From: an uncultured bacterium
GTDB lineage: Bacteria > Chloroflexota > Anaerolineae > J036 > Brachytrichaceae
Direction: 5' to 3'
DNA: 34,165 bases
Assembly (NCBI GenBank): GCA_903921365.1
Contig: CAIXPS010000425.1
Span: forward strand, 1 to 34,165
The notes under the pieces are model-generated. The model searched no databases. It was not told the DNA's origin and saw only the letters and a program-made list of their open reading frames with translations. Made by a program: the position numbers and the translations under genes. Shown here in pieces: positions 14,368 to 22,793 of this stretch (its first letter is position 1; every line of letters starts with the position of its first letter).

Positions 14368-17274
14368 ATGCGAACATTTGTCTCCCTTGACCTGGAAACC
14401 ACCGGGCTCGACTCCGACCGCGACGCAATCATCGAAATCGGCATCGTGCGCTTTCGCGGCGATGAAGTGCTTGAAGAATGGGGCAGCCTGGTCAACCCCG
14501 GCCGCGAAATCCCGCCCAAAACCGAAGAACTGACGGGCATCACCAACCAGATGGTGCGCGATCAGGGCATCCCGCCGTATAAGGCGCTGGCCGAGGCGCA
14601 ACGCATCATCGGCAACCTTCCGATTGTTGGGCACAATGTGATGTTCGACATCAACTTCATGCGTCGCCAGCGCATGCTGGCCGCCAACCCCGCCATCGAC
14701 ACATTCGAGTTGGCTGGTATTCTCATCCCGCACGCAGGGCAATATTCGCTCAGCGCGCTCGCGCGCGAACTGGGCATCGAACTGACCGATGCGCATCGCG
14801 CCCTGAACGACGCGCACGCCGCATACCAGCTTTACCTCAAGATATTTGAGCGCGCTGTTGAACTGCCGCGTGACGTTTTGGAGGAGATCACCGAGCATGC
14901 CCGCCGCAGCGGCTGGACCTTAACGGATTTCTGGATGGACGCACTGGAGACGCAATCGCGCGGCGTGTTCACCACCAACCTCGGCGCGCAACTCAAGCGC
15001 AGCAAGACCGGGCAGAGTTCGATCGCGCGCAAGGCCGCACTAAAGGCGCGCGCCGACGCTCGTCCGCTAAAGCCGGTGGATCAAGCCATCCCGCTCGACG
15101 CGGATCGCATGGCGCACATTCTCGACACCACAGGCCCCTTTGCGCAGCACTTCGAAGGCTATGAGATGCGCCCGCAACAGGTGGAGATGCTGCGCACAGT
15201 CGTGACAGCATTCAATGAGGCCGGTCACGCATTGATCGAAGCGGGCACTGGCACTGGCAAGAGTGTGGCGTACCTCATTCCCGCGTTGATGTGGGCGATG
15301 CAGAATGGCGAAAGAGTCGTCGTCAGCACCAACACAATTAACCTGCAGGAGCAATTGGCGGAGAAAGACTTCCCGTCCATCGTCAAGGCGCTGGGGCTCA
15401 ATGACGCGCGCGTGGCGGTGATGAAAGGCAAAAGCCGCTATCTGTGCCCATTGCGGCTGGGCGACCTGCGCCGCGCCGGGCCGAAGACATTGGAGGAAGT
15501 GCGGCTTCTAACCAAGATTCTGATCTGGCTGCCTAATACACTCACCGGAGACGGCGACGAACTTTTCATCCCTGCCCCCGGCGAGCGCATCGCGTTCAAC
15601 CGGCTCTCGGCACAGAACCCGGCTTGCAACATGAACACGTGCAGCGCGACTGACTGCTATTTCCATCAGGCGCGCCGTCTGGCGGAAAGCGCGCACGTGG
15701 TGATCGTCAATCACGCGCTGCTGCTGGCCGATATTGCTGTGGAGAACCGCGCGCTGCCCGAGTACCACTATCTGGTCATCGACGAAGGCCACCACCTGGA
15801 AGCCGCAGCAACCGACGCGCTCGCTTATAGGATCGACCGCGACGAACTCCTTCGTCAGTTGAGTGAACTGGTAAGCACCAGCAGCCGCCGTTCAACTGGC
15901 TTGTTGCCTGAGATCAGCAGCTTCGCCAACAAATCCCTGCCCGTAACGCAAGGCGCAGCGCTCGATATGCTGAGCAACCAGGTCGCCGATGTCGTGGCGC
16001 GCGCGGCGAGCAGCGGCGTCGAGTTTTTTGACGAGCTGCTCGAGTTCCTGGCTGACCGGGCCAATGGCGAGTCAGCTGAGTATTCGCAGCGCATCCGCGT
16101 GACCCGCTCATTGCGCGGCGAGTCGGGTTGGACGCGCGTCGAGAGTGTCTTCGACAAGGTGTTGAACGAGTTAACCGCGGTGTCGCGCAACCTGCACAAT
16201 CTGGCGCTGGGAATGAATGAGGTGAGCGACACGCACGGCGATGTCAGCGGCGAAAAAGGCGGCAGCCTTGACATGCTGCTGGCGCGCGTGGTCGGGTCGA
16301 AGCGCTTCTTCGACGACGCCATCGAACAGATGAACGCGATCGTGAGCAAACCCAACGACCAGAACATTTACTGGGTGGAGCTTGCGCCTGAGCGCTTCGA
16401 CCGCGGCGGGGCAAACCGTCGACCCGGCACGAGCAACCAGCGCGTGACGCTCAACGCTGCGCCGTTGCATGTCGGCCAGTTGATGCGCAAGAACATCTGG
16501 GAGGCGAAGAAGTCGGTGGTGCTGACCTCGGCCACGATCCGAACCTCCACGCCAGGGACCAAGGGCCAGCCGACGTTTGATCACATCCAGGAACGGCTGG
16601 ACGCGGCCAACGCGCTGACGCTTGCGGTCGGATCGCCGTTCGATTATCCGCACTCCACGCTGCTGTACATCGTCTCTGATATGCCCGAGCCAAACCAGCC
16701 GAGTTACCAGCAATATGTTGAGCGCGCTCTGGTTGATCTTTTCCTCGCCTCGAATGGGCGCGGCATGGCGTTGTTTACCAGCTACAGCCAGTTGCGCGCC
16801 ACTGTGAGGATCGTCGCGCCGCAACTACTCAGCGCCGGCATCACCGTGTACGAGCAGGGCGACGGATCGTCGCGCCGCGTCATGCTGGAGCAATTCCGCG
16901 CGGCTGAACGCGGCGTGCTCTTTGGCACGCGCAGCTTCTGGGAAGGCGTGGACATTCAGGGCGAGAAACTGAGCGCGCTGGCAATCTGCAAGCTGCCCTT
17001 CGACGTGCCGAGCGACCCGATCTTCTCGGCGCGCAGCGAGACTTACGAAGACCCGTTCAACGAATACAGCGTGCCAGAAACAGTGTTGCGTTTCCGGCAG
17101 GGCTTTGGTCGATTGATCCGCGCGAAGACCGATCGCGGCGTCATCGTCGTGCTCGATAAGCGCGTCATCAGCAAAAATTATGGGCAGGCGTTTCTGAATG
17201 CGTTGCCAAACCCGACATCGCGTCGCGGCCCGTTAAATGGTCTTGGTCGCGCTGTCACAGAATGGTTAAAATAG
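14368..17274 (+). CDS. Exonuclease-DinG fusion: DEDDh 3'-5' exonuclease plus XPD/DinG helicase
   Basis: A 968-residue protein. Residues 1-165 are a DnaQ/PolC-type exonuclease: Asp8 and Glu10 (LDLETTG), Asp94 (HNVMFD), His143 and Asp148 (AHRALNDAH) complete the DEDDh set. From about 260 onward it is a superfamily 2 helicase. Walker A is GTGTGKS (293-299) and DEGH is at 472-475. The four cysteines of the Fe-S cluster domain are Cys360, 420, 425 and 430. Motif VI is [11 protein letters not shown] near the C-terminus. Similar fusions occur in Firmicutes as DinG/YpvA. It probably unwinds damaged or R-loop DNA and degrades the 3' end. The next gene (glgC) starts 49 bp downstream. Confidence 0.92.
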   Translation: MRTFVSLDLETTGLDSDRDAIIEIGIVRFRGDEVLEEWGSLVNPGREIPPKTEELTGITNQMVRDQGIPPYKALAEAQRIIGNLPIVGHNVMFDINFMRRQRMLAANPAIDTFELAGILIPHAGQYSLSALARELGIELTDAHRALNDAHAAYQLYLKIFERAVELPRDVLEEITEHARRSGWTLTDFWMDALETQSRGVFTTNLGAQLKRSKTGQSSIARKAALKARADARPLKPVDQAIPLDADRMAHILDTTGPFAQHFEGYEMRPQQVEMLRTVVTAFNEAGHALIEAGTGTGKSVAYLIPALMWAMQNGERVVVSTNTINLQEQLAEKDFPSIVKALGLNDARVAVMKGKSRYLCPLRLGDLRRAGPKTLEEVRLLTKILIWLPNTLTGDGDELFIPAPGERIAFNRLSAQNPACNMNTCSATDCYFHQARRLAESAHVVIVNHALLLADIAVENRALPEYHYLVIDEGHHLEAAATDALAYRIDRDELLRQLSELVSTSSRRSTGLLPEISSFANKSLPVTQGAALDMLSNQVADVVARAASSGVEFFDELLEFLADRANGESAEYSQRIRVTRSLRGESGWTRVESVFDKVLNELTAVSRNLHNLALGMNEVSDTHGDVSGEKGGSLDMLLARVVGSKRFFDDAIEQMNAIVSKPNDQNIYWVELAPERFDRGGANRRPGTSNQRVTLNAAPLHVGQLMRKNIWEAKKSVVLTSATIRTSTPGTKGQPTFDHIQERLDAANALTLAVGSPFDYPHSTLLYIVSDMPEPNQPSYQQYVERALVDLFLASNGRGMALFTSYSQLRATVRIVAPQLLSAGITVYEQGDGSSRRVMLEQFRAAERGVLFGTRSFWEGVDIQGEKLSALAICKLPFDVPSDPIFSARSETYEDPFNEYSVPETVLRFRQGFGRLIRAKTDRGVIVVLDKRVISKNYGQAFLNALPNPTSRRGPLNGLGRAVTEWLK

Positions 17275-17323
17275 CACACAGGCATATCCGTATTGATCTA
17301 GTACTTCGGTCTGGAGAACAACC

Positions 17324-18616
17324 ATGCGCACAATTGCAATGATTCTCGCCGGTGGTCGCGGCAGCCGCCTAAGCGTTTTGTCCGATAAACGCGCTAAACC
17401 CGCAGTGCCCTTTGCGGGCAAGTACCGCATTATCGACTTTCCGGTTTCCAACTGTGTCAACAGCAGCATCTATGAAGTCGCCATACTGACGCAGTATCGC
17501 CCGCGTTCACTGATGGATCACATCCGCACCGGCGGCCCGTGGGACCTTGACCGGTTGAACGGCGGCGTTTCCCTTCTCCAGCCATATGCCAGGGGCGATG
17601 AATCGACGTTCTATTACAACGGGACAGCCGATGCCATCTACCAGAACCTCGACGTGGTGCGCAACTCGCATGCTGACACGGTGCTGATTTTGTCGGGCGA
17701 CCACATCTACAAGATGGACTACAGCATCATGATCGACTTCCACCACAAGTGCGGCGCGGATGTCACCGTGGCCACATTGCGCGTCAGCCCAGAGGAAGCG
17801 ACCCGCTTCGGCATCGTGGAGACCGACGAGAACGGCCGTGTGAAGAGCTTCGAAGAGAAACCGAAGCAACCCAAAGGGACGCTCGCATCAATGGGCATCT
17901 ACGTCTTCAACTACAACGCGCTTGTGAAAGTATTGAGTGAAGACGCGCGCGACCCGAACTCGGCGCATGACTTCGGCAAAAACATCTTCCCGAAAATGAT
18001 CAATGGCAGCGCGCGCGTGTATGCCTTCCCGCATGGCGACTACTGGGTCGATGTCGGGACGATCCAGGCGTATTGGGAAGCGCACATGGACCTGTTGCAG
18101 GAAAACCCCTCGCTTGACCTGCTCGATCGCGAATGGGTCATTCACACGCGCTCTGAGGAGCGCCCGCCTGTCAATATCCGCACCGGCGCAACCGTCAACC
18201 ACAGCCTGATCACCGATGGTTGCGTGATCGAGGGCTCGGTGGAATATTCGGTGCTCGGCCCCGGTGTGCGCGTGGCGCGCGGCGCGGTAGTGCGTTACTC
18301 GATCCTTCTGACCGATGTCGCAATCGAGTCTGGGGCATACGTCGACCGCAGTATTCTTGACAAGCGCGTCGTCGTCGGAAACGGAGCGCACATCGGCTAT
18401 GGCACCGACTACACCGAGAACAAGAAGTTCAATATCGCCACTGGCATCAACGTAGTCGGCAAGAACACGATCATCCCGCCAAACTATAAGATCGGACGCA
18501 ACGTGATCATCGGCAGCGATGTCACCGATGATATGTACACCGGCGAGCCGATCAAGAGCGGCGAATGTTTCCATCTGGAAGAATCTGAAGATAAGTTCCC
18601 TGAAGCAGAGGAATAG
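17324..18616 (+). CDS. glgC: Glucose-1-phosphate adenylyltransferase
   Basis: A 430-residue enzyme making ADP-glucose from glucose-1-phosphate and ATP, the committed step of bacterial glycogen synthesis. The nucleotide-binding start [35 protein letters not shown] is typical, as are [11 protein letters not shown] and [22 protein letters not shown]. The C-terminal third is a left-handed beta-helix (hexapeptide-like [23 protein letters not shown]), the allosteric and oligomerisation domain. GGAG precedes the ATG with 8-base spacing. It opens a closely packed run with an ankyrin gene 5 bp downstream. Glycogen synthase and branching enzyme are not in the window. Confidence 0.95.
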   Translation: MRTIAMILAGGRGSRLSVLSDKRAKPAVPFAGKYRIIDFPVSNCVNSSIYEVAILTQYRPRSLMDHIRTGGPWDLDRLNGGVSLLQPYARGDESTFYYNGTADAIYQNLDVVRNSHADTVLILSGDHIYKMDYSIMIDFHHKCGADVTVATLRVSPEEATRFGIVETDENGRVKSFEEKPKQPKGTLASMGIYVFNYNALVKVLSEDARDPNSAHDFGKNIFPKMINGSARVYAFPHGDYWVDVGTIQAYWEAHMDLLQENPSLDLLDREWVIHTRSEERPPVNIRTGATVNHSLITDGCVIEGSVEYSVLGPGVRVARGAVVRYSILLTDVAIESGAYVDRSILDKRVVVGNGAHIGYGTDYTENKKFNIATGINVVGKNTIIPPNYKIGRNVIIGSDVTDDMYTGEPIKSGECFHLEESEDKFPEAEE

Positions 18617-18621
18617 GCGTA

Positions 18622-19293
18622 ATGGCAACCGAACAGGAGTTGATCGCCGCGGTGCGCGCGGGTGATGTTTCGCAAGTCGCAGGGCTGGTCACCGAGAACC
18701 CGGCGCTGGCGAACGCGCACGCCGAAAGCAGTGAATCCGCTGTGCTGCTGGCGACGTACTATGGTCACCGCGCGATCGCAGATTTGCTGATCGCGCGCGG
18801 GGCGTCGCTATCGTTCTTCGAGGCGGCGGCAACCGGCAGAACGGAGCGAGTGGAGAAGTATTTGCGCGCCGATTCCGCACTGGTCAACACCTTCTCGCCC
18901 GACGGTTTTACTGTGCTCGGATTGGCCGCGTTTTTCGGCCACGCAGCGCTGGTTGACCTGTTGCTGGCGAATGGGGCTCAGGTGAATGTGTCGTCGCGCA
19001 ACCCGCTCAAAGTCATGCCGCTGCACTCGTCTGTCGCCGCGCGCCAACTTGGCATCTCTCGCGCCCTGCTTGAGCATGGCGCAAACGTGAACGCCGCACA
19101 ACAAGACGACTATACCCCGCTGCATGAAGCCGCCGGGAATGGCGATATCAAGATGATCGAGCTTCTTTTCGCCCACGGGGCAGATACTACGGCGCAACTA
19201 ACCAACGGGCTAACACCGTTTGACACTGCTATGAAAGCGGGTCACATCGCTGTCGCAGAATTAATACAGAAACACAGCCTGGAGTTTTTTTAG
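18622..19293 (+). CDS. Ankyrin repeat protein
   Basis: A 223-residue cytoplasmic protein of about six ankyrin repeats. Clear units are LLATYYGHRAIADLLIARGASL, VLGLAAFFGHAALVDLLLANGAQVN, LHSSVAARQLGISRALLEHGANVN and PLHEAAGNGDIKMIELLFAHGADTT. No signal peptide or extra domain is present. Ankyrin proteins bind other proteins; the partner is unknown. It starts 5 bp after glgC and ends 1 bp before the epimerase gene, so it is co-transcribed with both. Confidence 0.92.
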   Translation: MATEQELIAAVRAGDVSQVAGLVTENPALANAHAESSESAVLLATYYGHRAIADLLIARGASLSFFEAAATGRTERVEKYLRADSALVNTFSPDGFTVLGLAAFFGHAALVDLLLANGAQVNVSSRNPLKVMPLHSSVAARQLGISRALLEHGANVNAAQQDDYTPLHEAAGNGDIKMIELLFAHGADTTAQLTNGLTPFDTAMKAGHIAVAELIQKHSLEFF

Positions 19294-19294
19294 G

Positions 19295-19735
19295 ATGGAT
19301 AACAACGCAACCAGTTTGAACCACATCGCAATCGCCGTAACCGACTTGGACGCGGCGCTCGTGTTCTATCGCGACGTGCTCGGACTGCGCCTCGACCGCG
19401 TCGAAGAAGTCAAAGAGGAGAAGTCCAGGGTGGCCTTCCTGCCGCTTGGCAACAGCGAGATCGAACTGGTGCAGCCGACCGCCGATGACACCGGCGTCGC
19501 CAAGTGGCTGGCCAGGCATGGGCCCGGCATGCACCATGTCGCCATCCAGGTGAAAGATATTGTCGCCGCGATGGAGCGGCTCAAGTCCAACCAGGTGGAG
19601 CTGATTAACCTCGAACCACGCCGCAAGAGCGATGGGACGTTGTATGCGTTCATCCACCCGCGCAGCGCGTTTGGCGTGCTGATCGAACTGTACCAATCTC
19701 CAATCTCCAATCTCTCTGTTCAAGGAGGGCTATGA
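19295..19735 (+). CDS. VOC family protein, methylmalonyl-CoA epimerase-like
   Basis: A 146-residue protein of two glyoxalase-fold modules. Metal ligands expected for the family are visible: His10 (LNHIAIAV), Glu57 (SEIELVQ), His81 (MHHVAIQV) and Glu131 (VLIELYQ). The pattern GPGMHHVAIQVKDI and the length fit methylmalonyl-CoA epimerase, which interconverts the R and S forms in propionate metabolism. No mutase is nearby, so the substrate is inferred. The last dozen residues (SPISNLSVQGGL) are encoded by a CCAATCT repeat tract and carry the ribosome binding site of the next gene. They are unlikely to be part of the fold. Confidence 0.8.
   Translation: MDNNATSLNHIAIAVTDLDAALVFYRDVLGLRLDRVEEVKEEKSRVAFLPLGNSEIELVQPTADDTGVAKWLARHGPGMHHVAIQVKDIVAAMERLKSNQVELINLEPRRKSDGTLYAFIHPRSAFGVLIELYQSPISNLSVQGGL
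19693..19714 (+). repeat. CCAATCT tandem repeat within the epimerase 3' end
   Basis: CCAATCTC is repeated three times in tandem and runs into TCTCTG. It belongs to the same oligopyrimidine family as 14301-14344 and is translated as part of the epimerase tail. Confidence 0.75.
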
Positions 19736-20013
19736 GCGCTGGCGCCAGTGTTGCACTTATCTTTCTGATCATCCAGACGATATTCGTCGCACTCGTATTC
19801 TTTGTGTTGTTCGCGGCGATGGTATATGGCATGCACAAGCTGCGCCAGGTGATCGCGCGTTTCATGCCAAAGGCGCAGGCCTTCACGCAGCAAGTCGCAG
19901 ATGTGACACAGCAGATCAGCGACAAGGTCGCGTCACCCTTCCTGTGGATCAATAGCATGACCGCGAACACAGAGGGGGCCATTAAGGCTGCCATCCGCCG
20001 CGTCATGCGCTGA
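19732..20013 (+). CDS. Small single-pass membrane protein
   Basis: A 93-residue protein. One strong transmembrane helix (about residues 7-31, VALIFLIIQTIFVALVFFVLFAAMV) is followed by a basic, amphipathic helical region. The segment QQVADVTQQISDKV is coiled-coil-like and resembles the DUF948 style of small membrane proteins. It overlaps the epimerase stop codon by 4 bp (ATGA) and has AGGAGG upstream, so it is translationally coupled. Function is unknown; homology to DUF948 is only a resemblance. Confidence 0.75.
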   Translation: MSAGASVALIFLIIQTIFVALVFFVLFAAMVYGMHKLRQVIARFMPKAQAFTQQVADVTQQISDKVASPFLWINSMTANTEGAIKAAIRRVMR

Positions 20014-20048
20014 CGGTGCGCAGCGGCGCCAATTCAAGAATCTGCATC

Positions 20049-21521
20049 ATGATACAACGCTACGGCATTTACGAAATCGTGCTCTCGCGCACGATCGATG
20101 CGGCGTCGAACCCATTCGTTGACGTGACTCTGAGTGCGGCGTTTACACAACGCAACCGGGTGGTGCATGTCGATGGTTTCTACGATGGCGACGGAATTTA
20201 TCGCATCCGTCTCATGCCAGACCAGACTGGCGAATGGACATATGCGACACACAGCAACCTGCCTGATCTCGATGACCAACACGGTAGTTTCATCGTTGGC
20301 CCGGCGGCCCCTGGGCAGCATGGGCCGGTTCGGGTGGCAAATGGCACGAACTTCGCCTATGACGACGGCGCGCCTTACAGCCCGATCGGCACCACGTGCT
20401 ACGTCTGGAACCACCAGGGCGATGGGCTTGAAGAGCGCACGCTGGCGACGCTCGCAACCGCGCCGTTTAACAAAATCCGCATGTGCGTGTTCCCGAAGCA
20501 CTACGACTACAACCACAACGAGCCCGGGTTCTTCGCGTTCGAGCAGACTGCGTCCGGCTTCGACTGGACGCGCTTCAACCCGGCATACTTCCGGCGCCTC
20601 GAAAAGCGCATCGCTCAACTGGGCGCGCTGGGAATCGAGGCTGACCTGATCCTGTTTCACCCTTATGACCGCTGGGGCTTCTCGCACATGGATCGCGCCA
20701 CCGACGAGTGCTATCTGCGATACATCGTCGCGCGGCTGAGCGCATTCGCCAACGTGTGGTGGTCGTTCGCCAACGAGTACGATCTGATGCCCGCAAAGTC
20801 GATGCAGGACTGGGATGACTACTTCCGGCTCGTGCAGACGAGTGACCCCGCGCAGCACCTGCGCTCGATCCATAACTGCCGCGGCTTTTACGACCACGCC
20901 AAACCGTGGGTGACGCACTGCAGCATTCAGTCGTCCGACTTGCATCGCGCCGCCGAGTGGGTCGGGCAGTATGGCAAGCCGGTGGTATTCGATGAGTGCT
21001 GCTATGAGGGCAACATCAACCACGGCTGGGGCAACATCACCGCACAGACGATGGTGCACCGCTTCTGGGATGGCTTCACGCGCGGCGCATATGTCGGTCA
21101 CGGCGAGACCTTCATGCACCCTGACGAAATCTTGTGGTGGGCGAAAGGCGGCGACCTGCACGGGCAGAGTCCCACGCGCATCGCCTTTCTGCGTCGCGTC
21201 ATCGAAGATGCGCCCGCCGGGCACATAGTTCCGATAGACATTCACTGGGATGTGGCCTGCGCCGGGATACCTGGCGAATACTATCTGTTTTACTTTGGCA
21301 ACCGTCAGCCCTCTTTTCGTGTGCTGCCATTGCCCGCCGACCGCCGTTTCACCATTGAGGTGATCGATACGTGGGAGATGACACTCACGGAACTGCCCGG
21401 CACGCACAGCGGTGATACCCGCGTCGAGTTGCCCGCCCGGTCGAACATCGCGCTCAGGGTGCGGAGGAGCGGGGAGCGGGGGAGAAGAGGAGAAGGGGAG
21501 AAGAGGTGGGAAGGAGCGTAG
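20049..21521 (+). CDS. DUF5060/DUF4038-type glycoside hydrolase
   Basis: A 490-residue putative glycosidase without a signal peptide. Residues 1-95 form the DUF5060 beta-sandwich (NPFVDVTLSAAF...VHVDGFYDGDGIYRIRLMPDQTGEW). Residues 100-390 are a TIM barrel. Glu243 in WWSFANEYD is the likely acid/base and Glu316 in PVVFDECCYEG the likely nucleophile. A DUF5605-like C-terminal sandwich follows. I start at ATG 20049 (MIQRYGIYE) because the family begins there; GTG 20016 is an alternative. The C-terminal 18 residues (SGERGRRGEGEKRWEGA region) come from a polypurine tract and look non-homologous. It probably acts on plant or microbial polysaccharide fragments. Confidence 0.82.
   Translation: MIQRYGIYEIVLSRTIDAASNPFVDVTLSAAFTQRNRVVHVDGFYDGDGIYRIRLMPDQTGEWTYATHSNLPDLDDQHGSFIVGPAAPGQHGPVRVANGTNFAYDDGAPYSPIGTTCYVWNHQGDGLEERTLATLATAPFNKIRMCVFPKHYDYNHNEPGFFAFEQTASGFDWTRFNPAYFRRLEKRIAQLGALGIEADLILFHPYDRWGFSHMDRATDECYLRYIVARLSAFANVWWSFANEYDLMPAKSMQDWDDYFRLVQTSDPAQHLRSIHNCRGFYDHAKPWVTHCSIQSSDLHRAAEWVGQYGKPVVFDECCYEGNINHGWGNITAQTMVHRFWDGFTRGAYVGHGETFMHPDEILWWAKGGDLHGQSPTRIAFLRRVIEDAPAGHIVPIDIHWDVACAGIPGEYYLFYFGNRQPSFRVLPLPADRRFTIEVIDTWEMTLTELPGTHSGDTRVELPARSNIALRVRRSGERGRRGEGEKRWEGA
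21463..21517 (+). repeat. Polypurine tract at the end of the glycosidase gene
   Basis: An almost pure A/G run of GGAGAAG / GGGGAG units, the reverse complement of the oligopyrimidine tracts elsewhere. It is translated into an Arg/Gly/Glu tail just before the stop codon at 21519-21521. Confidence 0.7.
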
Positions 21522-21713
21522 CGCCGTGATTCCCTGCGGAAGTGGGGAATCCATGACGATATCGGCCACGAATCAGGGAGCATTGTGCGTTACAACGCCT
21601 TGAACGGCGCAATGCGCATCACAGCGACGCGGGCGAGCATCGTGGTGTTCCAGTTCATAAACGTCAATGGGACAGTCATCGATACCTACACGCTCACGGG
21701 TGGCTGCGCGTAG
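21522..21713 (+). pseudogene. Remnant of a protein C-terminus, metallophosphoesterase-like
   Basis: An open frame, in the same frame as and directly after the glycosidase stop codon, runs 63 codons to a TAG at 21711-21713. It has no upstream ATG start with a ribosome binding site. Its second half reads SGSIVRYNALNGAMRITAT, then VVFQFINVNGTVIDTYTL. To me this resembles the last beta-strands of secreted purple-acid-phosphatase-like metallophosphoesterases. It looks like the tail of a lost gene. The family call is from pattern memory only. Confidence 0.35.
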
Positions 21714-21761
21714 ATGTTATGCGCGACGTCTCGCAGAAGTCTGAAATCTGCGCGCGGGCTG

Positions 21762-21790
21762 TTGACAAACCCTCGCGCAATTGTTACTAT
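21762..21790 (+). promoter_or_regulatory. Strong sigma-70-type promoter upstream of the carbonic anhydrase
   Basis: TTGACA (21762-21767), a 17-bp spacer and TACTAT (21785-21790) form a near-consensus promoter. Transcription should start near 21797, giving a leader of about 290 bases before the carbonic anhydrase ATG at 22087. No gene lies between. Confidence 0.75.
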
Positions 21791-21796
21791 GTTCCC

Positions 21797-22086
21797 CACA
21801 TTGGGTTGGAATATATGGATTTGAGTTTTGTTGTCCAGTTAGCTGATACTACCCTTCTCTGTGCGGGCTTCCCTACTGCGCATGAGACCTGTCTCTGTAG
21901 ATAGCGGGTTCCTGGTTGCATGTAATGCAGCCTGATTCCCGCGCCCCCCGCTTGTATCTCTCTTCAGCCTGTGTCCACACGGCGTCATCGCATATTGACG
22001 TGTAATTGTGCGCCGTGATCAGTTCATGTGTCATACCTGTTTTCATTCAGTGTGTTGTTGTAGTTGTTGTATTGGAGGATTATCAA
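21797..22086 (+). promoter_or_regulatory. Long structured 5' leader of the carbonic anhydrase mRNA
   Basis: This 290-base stretch has no credible gene. It contains a two-part stem-loop: an outer stem GCGGG / CCCGC (21904-21908 / 21938-21942) and an inner 8-bp stem GGTTGCAT / ATGCAGCC (21914-21921 / 21925-21932, one G-U pair) with a GTA loop. A GT-rich stretch and GGAGG at 22075-22079 end the leader. I do not recognise a known riboswitch. The stem is followed by a C-rich, not T-rich, run, so it is not a plain terminator. Confidence 0.4.
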
Positions 22087-22668
22087 ATGAGTGCGATTCT
22101 TGACGAAGTGTTGGCTGCAAACAATGGTTACGCGAATAACTTTGGCGATAAAGGCAAACTGACCATCCCCCCTGCGCGCCACTTTGCCATATTGACCTGC
22201 ATGGATGCGCGTTTGGACCCTGCTCAATACGCCGGGTTGGCCGAAGGCGATGCGCATGTGATTCGCAACGCTGGCGGTCGCGCCAGCGACGATGCCATCC
22301 GGTCGCTGGTCATTTCTTACAAGCTGCTGGGCACGCGCGAGTGGTTTGTCATCCACCACACCGATTGCGGTATGGGGCTGTTCACCGACGACATCATGCG
22401 CGATCTGTTGAGCAAAAGCCTGGAGACTGCCACAGTCGATGCAGCCGGCTGGCACGATATCGGCAAAGGACCGGGATCGGGTGAAGGAGCCTACATCGAC
22501 TGGCTTACCTTCAAGAGTGAAACCGATAGCGTCACAGAGGATGTGCGCCGCATCCGCAATCATCCGCTGGTGCCCGCAAATATCCCCATCTATGGCTATG
22601 TCTACGATGTTCGGACAGGCAGGCTGATCGAGGTGCCTGAAGCGACATGGGTTGGACGCATCAGTTAA
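22087..22668 (+). CDS. Beta-class carbonic anhydrase
   Basis: A 193-residue zinc enzyme interconverting CO2 and bicarbonate. The zinc and active-site residues are visible: Cys38-Met-Asp40-Ala-Arg42 ([10 protein letters not shown]) and His91-Thr-Asp-Cys94 (VIHHTDCGM). [15 protein letters not shown] is the conserved loop of the family. It resembles the short, mycobacterial-type beta enzymes. I start at ATG 22087, after GGAGG with about 7-base spacing; an upstream in-frame ATG at 22006 would add a stretch of valines encoded by the leader. A perfect terminator follows. It may support carboxylation reactions. Confidence 0.93.
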   Translation: MSAILDEVLAANNGYANNFGDKGKLTIPPARHFAILTCMDARLDPAQYAGLAEGDAHVIRNAGGRASDDAIRSLVISYKLLGTREWFVIHHTDCGMGLFTDDIMRDLLSKSLETATVDAAGWHDIGKGPGSGEGAYIDWLTFKSETDSVTEDVRRIRNHPLVPANIPIYGYVYDVRTGRLIEVPEATWVGRIS

Positions 22669-22691
22669 AAACTGACGCCTGATTCACGGAT

Positions 22692-22713
22692 AAACCCGCT
22701 TCGCGGGTTTTTT
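22692..22713 (+). terminator. Rho-independent terminator of the carbonic anhydrase gene
   Basis: An 8-bp perfect stem AAACCCGC / GCGGGTTT (22692-22699 / 22703-22710) with a TTC loop is continued by TTT, giving a run of six T from 22708 to 22713. It starts 24 bp after the stop codon. Confidence 0.9.
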
Positions 22714-22750
22714 CTGCAGAACGGCGGTCGGTTTCGAACCGACCGCCGTT
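22692..22750. repeat. Tandem-hairpin intergenic element, copy 2
   Basis: After the terminator hairpin comes a second, perfect 14-bp stem (22720-22733 / 22737-22750) with a TCG loop. It lies between convergent genes and could stop transcription of the MFS gene from the other side. Order and core sequence match the element at 1-52. Confidence 0.6.
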
Positions 22751-22793
22751 GCAAGTTCGCGACTATGGGCAGGCGCAAGGCGCGTAACGGCCC

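Noticed and set aside
20034-21569. A 511-codon minus-strand open frame opposite the glycosidase
   Set aside because: It is the GC-rich antisense shadow of a gene with clear catalytic motifs; its translation shows no domain.
21719-21904. A 61-codon open frame upstream of the carbonic anhydrase
   Set aside because: It runs across the TTGACA-N17-TACTAT promoter, has no ribosome binding site and is Cys-rich without a recognisable pattern.
22006-22086. N-terminal extension of the carbonic anhydrase
   Set aside because: The added residues are a Val run encoded by the GT-rich leader; the ribosome binding site and family alignment favour ATG 22087.
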